DNA from: Blastocatellia bacterium
GTDB lineage: Bacteria > Acidobacteriota > Blastocatellia > Pyrinomonadales > Pyrinomonadaceae
Direction of reading: 5' to 3'
DNA: 24,704 nucleotides
Assembly (NCBI GenBank): GCA_003487805.1
Contig: DNNE01000046.1
Coordinates: 43,455 to 68,158, forward strand
Of the stretch, positions 15,040-21,745 are shown piece by piece (positions within the stretch are counted from its first letter, which is position 1; every line of letters begins with the position of its first letter). The notes under the pieces are model-generated. The model made no database searches. It was given only the letters and a program-made list of their open reading frames with translations, and had not been told where the DNA came from. Made by a program: the position numbers and the translations under genes.

Positions 15040-16350
15040 ATGAACCAGCTAAGAATTATTTTGGATAAGTCAGTTGTCTTTGGGCTAAACAATTTAGAAA
15101 TTGATTCCCTTGATAGGTATTTCTTTCAAATTATTCCGTCGATTCTGGCTAATGAAATCCTTGCGGACCCAACCAAAGAAGCTGAAGAACCAGCTGTTGC
15201 GAATCGGATAGCCGGGCATAGTTATCGAATTAGTGGCACTCGCGGCCTCACGCCCAACTACCAGCCCTTGTTAATAAACTCTCTATTGGGATTTGAAATC
15301 CCGATGGACGGAAGGTATTTGCCAGCCGGAGAAAGCGCCATTAAGTCTGAACTCGGTCTCGGAATGAAAATCGATACCCAGTTTGAAGACGAAACAATAG
15401 CCAGGTGGGAGAGGAAGAACTTTACCCCTCAAGAGAAACGTTGGGCGCACGATTGGAGAAAACAATCTGGCCGGCCCCTTAGCCCTAAGATGCACCTGAA
15501 GAAATTTGCTGAAGCCGGGTTGCAGTTTATTCCTCCGCGCACTGACAAAGACTTAGCTGAAAAAGTAAACGCTCTCTTGCGGGAGAGGCAGCTTCAGGGA
15601 CAGTTACTCAATTTGGTTTCTAGGCAACACGACATACCGATTGAAACGCAAGCCAAGATTATTAAGAGATGGTTCAAAGCCGGTTGCCCGATGATTCAGG
15701 ACTTCGCGCCATATGCTTTCTTCTGCATCAAAGCCGATTTCCTTTGGACTCTCGGTCTTACGAACCCAGGATTGTTTCTGCCAGACAAGAACGACAGGAA
15801 AGATTTGGAGTATTGCTACTACCTTCCGCGCTGTGAAATCTTCGCGTCTAAGGATAGGAAGCACAAACGACTTGTGCCGTTCCTTCTAAGGCCCGACCAA
15901 AGCTTCGTTGAAGGTGACGAGTTAAAGACGGATTTGAGAAAACTTTCCGAAGACTGGGATGCACTCACCCGCGAAGAGAAGATTGAGCAGAAGAACGGAA
16001 GAGGCAATGCCCCGCCCGAAGACGAGTCATCATTGGTATATCGATTGTGGAAAAAGTTCCGAAACAAGATCTCAAAACCACTTCCGAGGGAACTGTTCAA
16101 AATGAAGGTATTCGATTCCAGTCTCCCGTCAGATGAACAGAAGGTAATGACTCTTGAAGAGATGCTGCGAGAAAAATTCAAGGAGATAGATGCGGCTAAT
16201 CAAATACCAAAAGACGAAATGAACGACCTTAGGCAAATACACCAAGGAGCTGACCCCACCACCTATGGCGTAAGGAAGACCAGAATCAGTAAAGCTCGAT
16301 TATTGAAAATGTACCCCGAACTTAACGAGTCGGATTTAGACGAAGCTTAG
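15040..16350 (+). CDS. Large protein with a PIN-like N-terminus
   Basis: This 436-residue protein starts MNQLRIILDKSVVFGLNN, then RYFFQIIPSILANEILADPT. Acidic residues at D9, E39 and D43, in a beta-strand-then-helix setting, resemble the start of a PIN-like nuclease domain. This is my reading, not a firm family match. The rest is helical and charged (a cysteine-containing core around residues 200-270, a basic C-terminus) and has no recognised domain. A GAGG lies about 4-8 nt before the ATG, and GGTATACT about 25 nt upstream is a plausible -10 box. It is directly followed by the HNH gene without any gap, so the two form a module. A defence role is suggested by position only. Confidence 0.6.
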   Translation: MNQLRIILDKSVVFGLNNLEIDSLDRYFFQIIPSILANEILADPTKEAEEPAVANRIAGHSYRISGTRGLTPNYQPLLINSLLGFEIPMDGRYLPAGESAIKSELGLGMKIDTQFEDETIARWERKNFTPQEKRWAHDWRKQSGRPLSPKMHLKKFAEAGLQFIPPRTDKDLAEKVNALLRERQLQGQLLNLVSRQHDIPIETQAKIIKRWFKAGCPMIQDFAPYAFFCIKADFLWTLGLTNPGLFLPDKNDRKDLEYCYYLPRCEIFASKDRKHKRLVPFLLRPDQSFVEGDELKTDLRKLSEDWDALTREEKIEQKNGRGNAPPEDESSLVYRLWKKFRNKISKPLPRELFKMKVFDSSLPSDEQKVMTLEEMLREKFKEIDAANQIPKDEMNDLRQIHQGADPTTYGVRKTRISKARLLKMYPELNESDLDEA

Positions 16351-17034
16351 ATGGCAGCAAGACAACAGCAGACGTGCTACATGTGCACCCGCGCCGCCAC
16401 GACGCGAGAGCACTCACCGCCGTTCGCGTTTTTCCCGCCCGGTCGCAGAGCGAATCTAATAACGGTTCCTTCATGCCCGAGGCACAACAACCGAAACTCT
16501 CTAGATGTTGAACACGTCAGAAACCTTATTTGCTCTGACCTTCACGTTAACGAAGTAGGATTGGCAATGTTCGAGACGGCCCGACGGTCTTTTGAACGGA
16601 GTCCAGCTTTGTTTCGTCGAACCTTTGCGCGGTATAGGTTAGTAGTAGTCAACGGAGAGGAAACATTCGCCTATCAAGTAAACCTCACGCGATTCAAGCG
16701 GATAATAAGAGCGATAGCGAACGCCCTTTATTTCCATGAGTTTGGCGGAAAGTTCCCGCACCACTGGCTTGTTTATAACGCGACGATGATTTCAGAAAAT
16801 CAAGGATTCAGAGGTTTGGTTGATAGGCATAATCCACAGTTGAGAGCCATGCTCAGAAACGTTCCCGCCGCCGAACGAGACACAAATCAGCCAGAGGTGT
16901 TTAGGTATGGGGTATATCGAGGACAAGAAGAACACGAAGTGCTTTACCGTCTACTATTCTATGGGGGTGTTGATATTTATGCCTTTGGCGCATCACCAGA
17001 ACAGTTAGAAAATAATCCTCAGGCTGGGGCTTGA
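16351..17034 (+). CDS. HNH-type zinc-binding nuclease-like protein
   Basis: This 227-residue protein has an N-terminal zinc-binding HNH-like signature: C9xxC12, E20-H21, then LITVPSCPRHNNRNSLD with C42, H45, N46 and D52. This 'EH.PP...NLITVPSC..HN..S.D' pattern recurs in HNH proteins of defence and mobile loci. Residues 60-227 show no known domain. The ATG begins one base after the stop codon of the PIN-like gene, so translation is coupled and a protein pair is likely. If the first protein is a nuclease too, the module would carry two nucleases. Activity and target are unknown. Confidence 0.7.
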   Translation: MAARQQQTCYMCTRAATTREHSPPFAFFPPGRRANLITVPSCPRHNNRNSLDVEHVRNLICSDLHVNEVGLAMFETARRSFERSPALFRRTFARYRLVVVNGEETFAYQVNLTRFKRIIRAIANALYFHEFGGKFPHHWLVYNATMISENQGFRGLVDRHNPQLRAMLRNVPAAERDTNQPEVFRYGVYRGQEEHEVLYRLLFYGGVDIYAFGASPEQLENNPQAGA

Positions 17035-17156
17035 CGGCCATGCAAATGCCCGTATACGAAGAAGCACACGCAAACCGGCATACCAACGACGATTGTGGTC
17101 GAGGACATGGGGTTAGCCTCTGCTGCCCCTTTGACTACATCGAGGAGTTAGCAAAC

Positions 17157-17447
17157 TCACATTGATCGACCGGGAAATACGTTAGCAGACCTGACTTTCT
17201 GTCCAAATGTTGTTATCTCCATGGTGGTGTTAGTAGGAGGGGGATAATGACGGTCCGTGCACTCGGTAGGCACTGTTACTACTATTTTGCCGTTTGCTGG
17301 TACGGTCACGGTACGGTCATTTGTTACAACAAGATTCTGTACTTTGGAATTAATATCCTTGGGCGAGATCATGCGTCCCTTAGGAATAGTAAACACATGT
17401 GGCTTGCTTGTAGGATTATTAACTTCTATTTCGACCCAGTACGGCAT
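17157..17447 (-). CDS. Small beta-rich partner of the cyclase
   Basis: This 96-residue protein consists of alternating short strands (WVEIEVNN, HVFTIPKGRMI, NLVVTNDRTVTVPANGKIVVTVP, TMEITTF) with a single cysteine (TECTDRHYPPP), suggesting a small beta-sandwich. There is no signal peptide or membrane segment. It starts 24 nt after the cyclase stop codon with GAGG in front of the ATG at 17447, so it is co-transcribed with it. Candidate roles are effector, cofactor or toxin-neutralising partner of the cyclase. I do not recognise the family with certainty. Confidence 0.6.
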   Translation of the reverse strand: MPYWVEIEVNNPTSKPHVFTIPKGRMISPKDINSKVQNLVVTNDRTVTVPANGKIVVTVPTECTDRHYPPPTNTTMEITTFGQKVRSANVFPGRSM

Positions 17448-17471
17448 ATTCACCTCAATGTCCGAAAGAAA

Positions 17472-18605
17472 TTAATGCGCTTCCTCGTCGTCCTCTGTTA
17501 CTTTGCCCTCACGTTTGGTCTCCTGCTCGGTTTCAACTTCACGATATCTACCCTCCACCATTTCAAAGGTCCGTAGTTTTGTGGTTGGTTCCGATACTCC
17601 GCCAACCACTCGATTTATCAGGAGATTACCGGCTAGAACATGATCTAATAGCGTGCCCTCACCTATGATTGGTGCGTAGCCAAGTGCAACACAGTTATAG
17701 AAACGCAGGGACTCTCCTCCCTGGAATTCTTCGGATGGTTCTGGCTCATAGTACGATGGACCGCCGGCTCGCATAGAACGTCTGGGTGACCCAGAATCTT
17801 CTTCATCAATTTGCTGAGTTCCGTGTTGAGTGTGCTCAAGACACCGCTGAGCATTTTTTGAAGTCAAAAGATTCAGTCCGCCCACATTCTCGTGGTTCTT
17901 AACAACCACATCAGCATAAGCATATTTAGATAAGCTCGCGAGCGTGTCACCTTTGAAGGCTACGATTTCCACAAATTCCGGACGATCCGGCGGCTTCTCG
18001 TCCTTGTCTATGTTACTAAGGGAATTCAAAACATCGAGCTGCCTTTCTTTGCCACCGTAGTTGTAAATCATGCTTTCTACTTCTTTAGAAAACTTGAAAG
18101 GACGAAATTTTTCCTTTAACTCTCCATGCAGTTGTCGCCACACTCGGTCGGTCACCGAAACAGTATCTTTGAGACTCAGATTTCGCTCGTTCTTTAGGAA
18201 TTTATTGACGAAGTCCCCTGAAATCAAAGCGGGATCATTGTCATATACAGCCATACCGGAATCGCATGAAATCCGGACCGAAAGGATATTAGTAAGCCGT
18301 GTAAGGATTGCAATTTCCTCGTTGATAGCAGGTAACGAATTCAACATCTGTAGAGCTGAAAAACACATCGAGTTGAATCCTTCACCTGTTTTGACTTGAA
18401 ACATAAAAGATCCGCCGTCCCCACCCCAATTGAAGAGGCGGCCACCGCGAGTCGTAACAATGCCCTCTGTTAACTGCTTAAAAGTACCTTTAGCTTCTTT
18501 AAGGATGCGGTCGGTATCCTGCAGTTTACTGTGACCCACAATGTCAATTTGAAGAAGACCAAGTTCTTCACGTTCACCGTTCTTGAGAGTATTCCAACTG
18601 TTCAT
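17472..18605 (-). CDS. Class III nucleotide cyclase-like protein
   Basis: This 377-residue protein has a class III cyclase catalytic domain at about residues 15-200. The metal ligands are D21 (QIDIVGHS) and D63 (NWGGDGGSFMF), followed by an RISCDSGMAVYD strand and a SGDFVNKFLKNER helix. These match the order of the family, including the stand-alone cyclases of Pycsar anti-phage defence, which make cCMP or cUMP. The C-terminal half is unlike known cyclases: a polar linker with RRSMRAGGPSYYEPEP-type composition, a short compact segment, and an acidic tail. GGGAG lies 9 nt before the ATG at 18605; an ATG at 18611 is possible. The small beta-rich gene follows in the same operon. The nucleotide made cannot be told from sequence. 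Confidence 0.7.
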   Translation of the reverse strand: MNSWNTLKNGEREELGLLQIDIVGHSKLQDTDRILKEAKGTFKQLTEGIVTTRGGRLFNWGGDGGSFMFQVKTGEGFNSMCFSALQMLNSLPAINEEIAILTRLTNILSVRISCDSGMAVYDNDPALISGDFVNKFLKNERNLSLKDTVSVTDRVWRQLHGELKEKFRPFKFSKEVESMIYNYGGKERQLDVLNSLSNIDKDEKPPDRPEFVEIVAFKGDTLASLSKYAYADVVVKNHENVGGLNLLTSKNAQRCLEHTQHGTQQIDEEDSGSPRRSMRAGGPSYYEPEPSEEFQGGESLRFYNCVALGYAPIIGEGTLLDHVLAGNLLINRVVGGVSEPTTKLRTFEMVEGRYREVETEQETKREGKVTEDDEEAH

Positions 18606-18727
18606 TTGCATCCGCTCCCGCTTACTAGGTTTTGTAAGGCAAATGCCATTATGTGTAACCTGCTTGAGGAAACTATTTAACAGCCATCAATAATAGATCA
18701 TAAATCACAAAAGGGAACGCGAGGCGG

Positions 18728-18838
18728 CATCAGGCGTGAGATTCTGCGATTCTCGATCAGTAGCTGCGGCTCCGAGGTCATTCAAACAAATACAACGGTG
18801 ACGAGTGACAGAGAATTGCAAATGGGAAGTCTGACCCC
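18728..18838. repeat. Palindromic element E3 (REP/MITE-like)
   Basis: The left tip around CAGGCGTGAGATTCTGCGATTCTC (18731-18754) pairs imperfectly with the right arm GAGAATTGCAAATGGGAAGTCTGACC (18811-18836). The interior (GGCTCCGAG, TCATT, ACGGTG, CGAGTGACAGAGAAT) is shared with E4. The right end GAAGTCTGACCCC resembles tips I recall from REP/RAYT-type elements. It separates the cyclase gene from the membrane-protein gene. Confidence 0.65.
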
Positions 18839-18874
18839 AGTCTCTGTTCGTTCATTGGCTCCTGACGCTTTAGG

Positions 18875-18903
18875 TTGCGAGTAATGCTTGTTAGGTGAAT
18901 AAT
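18875..18903 (+). promoter_or_regulatory. Promoter of the membrane coiled-coil gene
   Basis: TTGCGA (18875-18880) and AATAAT (18898-18903) are 17 bp apart. They lie about 35 nt upstream of the ATG at 18938, with AAGGAGGAGA between as a near-perfect ribosome binding site. The match is moderate. Confidence 0.4.
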
Positions 18904-18937
18904 AGTTGCGTTCTTCACCCAAGGAGGAGATTTTTCA

Positions 18938-19642
18938 ATGGCCAAGAGTAAGCAAGATTCCAATGGTCACGACGGTCTGAATGATCTGGATCTTCAGATC
19001 AAGAAAAGACAACTTGATAAGCTGGCCCTCGAAATGAAGAAACTAGCCTTGGAAAATGCCGAGCTAGAGGGAAAGAGGTGGAGACGAATTCCCCTATTTG
19101 TCTCCATCGGAACTTTAGTTGTTCTGCTTTTAACGGGCTCTATCTCATACTTAACGGGCGATATCCACGCATCCTTTGTTAAGTTGGACAACATGCAACA
19201 CGACTTGGAAGCTCGAACAAAATTACTCGAATCCGAGCACGCGCGGGTAACAAAACAAGATGAGCGGATTAAGGCTGACAATGTAGATTTGGCCGCTAAG
19301 AATGCTTCCTTAGCCGCCGAGAATGAGCGCAACAAAGCCGCGCTGGCTAAAGCCGACGCCGAACGTCAGAGCAACTTCATAACAAGTTTTGCGCTGAGCA
19401 GTTCTGCGGCGCTTGCGCTCGCAGCAGACGCGAAGCCCAAGATCCAGGATGAGCAATCACTGAAGCCGAAATCCGCAATGCCCAACGATTTGCTTTCAAA
19501 GTCCATTCCGTATCGTGCTTTGCTCAACAAGCAAGACGCTAAACCTTCATTCGAAGCTCTTTCGTCCTTTCGTGTTCCGACAAGGCCAAAGCAACCTGAG
19601 AGTTGGTATTCTCGCTTGAAGAAGGTGTTTTCGTCCGACTGA
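18938..19642 (+). CDS. One-pass membrane coiled-coil protein
   Basis: This 234-residue protein has a charged helical N-terminus (about residues 15-46, a likely coiled coil with KKL and LEL heptads) followed by one strong membrane segment, IPLFVSIGTLVVLLLTGSIS (51-70). A second coiled coil follows at 80-145, rich in A, K, D and E. The C-terminal 70 residues are low in complexity. There is no signal cleavage site and no catalytic motif. The ribosome binding site AAGGAGGAG (18921-18929) is strong, so high expression is likely. It is a lone gene with palindromic elements on both sides and may be a membrane-anchored effector or scaffold. That is inference, as no family is recognised. Confidence 0.65.
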   Translation: MAKSKQDSNGHDGLNDLDLQIKKRQLDKLALEMKKLALENAELEGKRWRRIPLFVSIGTLVVLLLTGSISYLTGDIHASFVKLDNMQHDLEARTKLLESEHARVTKQDERIKADNVDLAAKNASLAAENERNKAALAKADAERQSNFITSFALSSSAALALAADAKPKIQDEQSLKPKSAMPNDLLSKSIPYRALLNKQDAKPSFEALSSFRVPTRPKQPESWYSRLKKVFSSD

Positions 19643-19667
19643 TAAACTTCCGTCGCGAAACCAAAAC

Positions 19668-19772
19668 CGGGAGGCTCGCGATTTTACGATTCTAGAGACC
19701 GGCGGCTCCGAGATCATTAAACAATATAACGGTGGCGAGTGACAGAGAATCGCAAATCGCAGGCGCGACCCC
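19668..19772. repeat. Palindromic element E4 (REP/MITE-like)
   Basis: GAGGCTCGCGATTTTACGAT and TCT (19671-19693) pair with AGAATCGCAAATCGCAGGCG (19746-19765). The interior matches E3 (CGGCTCCGAGATCATT, ACGGTGGCGAGTGACAGAG). It fills the 150-bp gap between two convergent genes and could also act as a two-way terminator. Confidence 0.65.
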
Positions 19773-19792
19773 AACCCTATTTCCGGGATTGC

Positions 19793-21022
19793 TCATTCTT
19801 CACCAAGAACATCTTCAGGCCAAAGGATCTCATTTCGCCACTTACTCCCCTTTCTCCTCGTTAATATTTCCGGCGCATCAACACCGATCGGGTACCCATA
19901 CCCATAGACGTTATAAAGAGTGACTGCCTTACGCCGCTGACGCCAGGAAATATACCTCATGGGAATATAAAAAAGGGTCTCCTTGCTCGCGTTTTGACCG
20001 GCCTCTGCGGAGGTCATATAAGTCCAGGAACTCGGGAGGTTCTGCTTCTTCTTAAATATATGCTTCCCAACTTGCGCCATATACCAAAAGGTCATTTGAT
20101 AGGCCGCCTGGTGAAGCGCTTCTTGAGACCACGCCAAGGTGATTTTCCAGAAGTTAACGTCCAATTCTTCCGTATGTGTAGGAGTTAAAGGTTCAGACGC
20201 CTTTGGGAATTTCATGCTCCAACCGCGCTTGTTTTTCACTTTGCGCCATTCCCTAGTAAGTTTCCAGCTTGAGGGTATTACAGCGATACGAATCTCACGC
20301 GAGAATTCGACATTATCGGCAGGAAAGCGTCGTCTCTCTAATTCTATCCCGCCATGAAGGCGAGCAATATGTCTGTCAATTTGGGTGAGCAGCTTCTTCC
20401 TGCTTCGAGCCATAGATTTGACTTCGACCACTCCCTCAATCTTGATCACACCATCTTTCTTTTCTACGAGTAACCCGTCCGCTCCTTTTCTGAACCGACC
20501 CCATGTTGGATTCGCGGCGGGTCCCGAGCTGACCTCACAAGGCTCTTTGATCAGGTCACCCCAATAGAGTTGTGTAGCCGTCGAGACCTGACCATTTCGT
20601 TTAAGTTTTTCAAGCAATCTCAGGCATGGTTCCAACGCGAGCAGCTCAGCTAATTCGCCTTTGAAGCGACTTATCATGTGCGAATAAATGAACTCAACAC
20701 ATGACCCACATTCCGGGTCGGAGAGTCGTTCCCTTTCATCGCTAATTAGCACTTCTGGATCGTCGGGATAGGGCACACCGTATTCGATTAACCGCCTAAA
20801 CAACTTACCGCGGGGATGTGCCTTAATGTCGCGGATAGCTTCCTCCAGCGAATGCTTGAATACATCCCAAACCGTTTTCTCACCGGCAATATGGGCAGAC
20901 CTGGATCTAAGACCTGTATTGACCGACCTATAGATAGCTTCCGAAAGGGGTCGGTTCGATACAATTTGAGCTATTTTTCTTATGGTCTTTTCATCTGCGT
21001 CTGTTGACTGGAGGCTTTTCAT
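19793..21022 (-). CDS. PD-(D/E)xK nuclease-like protein
   Basis: This 409-residue protein carries a restriction-endonuclease-like signature: E in FKGELAELL (E123/E126), then GADGLLVEKKDG (D182), then EGVVEVKS with E200-V-K202. This matches PD-(D/E)xK order, with a hydrophobic strand between D and ExK. The N-terminal 120 residues are helical, and the remainder has a basic W-rich C-terminal domain. There is no methyltransferase or specificity subunit beside it, so it is not an ordinary restriction system. I chose the ATG at 21022 (GAGG about 10 nt upstream); a TTG at 21043 would add seven residues. The location in a run of defence-like genes suggests phage or foreign-DNA restriction, but no family name is recognised. 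Confidence 0.6.
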   Translation of the reverse strand: MKSLQSTDADEKTIRKIAQIVSNRPLSEAIYRSVNTGLRSRSAHIAGEKTVWDVFKHSLEEAIRDIKAHPRGKLFRRLIEYGVPYPDDPEVLISDERERLSDPECGSCVEFIYSHMISRFKGELAELLALEPCLRLLEKLKRNGQVSTATQLYWGDLIKEPCEVSSGPAANPTWGRFRKGADGLLVEKKDGVIKIEGVVEVKSMARSRKKLLTQIDRHIARLHGGIELERRRFPADNVEFSREIRIAVIPSSWKLTREWRKVKNKRGWSMKFPKASEPLTPTHTEELDVNFWKITLAWSQEALHQAAYQMTFWYMAQVGKHIFKKKQNLPSSWTYMTSAEAGQNASKETLFYIPMRYISWRQRRKAVTLYNVYGYGYPIGVDAPEILTRRKGSKWRNEILWPEDVLGEE

Positions 21023-21125
21023 TTGTACTTTGACCTCGCACAAATCTGGTCAGGCTGATGGTACGAAGCGGCGGTCTCCTGCCGTGAGTTATTGGATGTT
21101 GACTTGTCATTGGAGGCGGTGACAG

Positions 21126-21266
21126 CTAACGGCGCCAGGATTTGGAAAGGAACAGCGCGGCGGCCACGGCAACGGCCGTGAAACCCGAAAACCCGAGAAC
21201 GGGATCAGGCGTGCCACTCTCGAGCGCGCTATCAACCAGACGTTCCCTTTTGGTGACCCGCCACCC
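21126..21266 (-). pseudogene. Relic of a surface-anchored protein C-terminus
   Basis: Within the long spacer 21023-21745 one minus-strand frame reads ESGTPDPVLGFSGFTAVAVA followed by AALFLSKSWRR and a stop. This is a hydrophobic segment with a basic tail, like a C-terminal membrane/sorting anchor. Upstream it meets a stop at 21267-21269, so only about 46 codons remain. It looks like the last piece of a decayed surface protein. Elsewhere in this spacer I see nothing convincing. Confidence 0.3.
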
Positions 21267-21745
21267 TTAACCCAATGACCACTACACCACCTCTCCCAGA
21301 ACAGATCGAACACCATCGCGACCGCATGTGGCGCCGCGACGAAGACCTCCGCATTGAAAGTTAACGAACTCAATACTATACCTGTAGAAGAGGCTCCGAC
21401 GAGAGTCAGGGATCGACCTTATGGTAAACACTTTTACTGAACAAGCACGCTCCGTAATTGGTTTTACTTAAAATCTCGTTCCGTGGAATCTGCTTACAAA
21501 CATGAGATGGCTACAGCGTTTTCAACAGGTTGCCGAGTCATCGTGTAAGGAGATTTACTTAATCCGACGGGAGGAGGCCCGGCACCAGTGGCCCCCCTTC
21601 TCCCCTCGCCGGAAAGGACGTGCACCTGATCAACCCTAAGCTTCGCATTCTGTCTTTTGGAGGACTTCACCCTCGCGGCCAATGATGCGGTTGATTGTTA
21701 ATACGCCGGCTACGAGCCCGGGGATAGCGGGAAACTGCGCGGCTC

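Noticed and set aside
11405..19772. Integron attC sites as an explanation for the palindromic elements
   Set aside because: No consistent GTTRRRY core or integrase gene was seen, and the genes between elements point in both directions, unlike ordinary integron cassettes.
21107..21373. 88-codon minus-strand ORF in the long spacer
   Set aside because: Composition is W/R/P-rich and unlike a protein, and the neighbouring frame gives a better anchor-like reading over the same bases.
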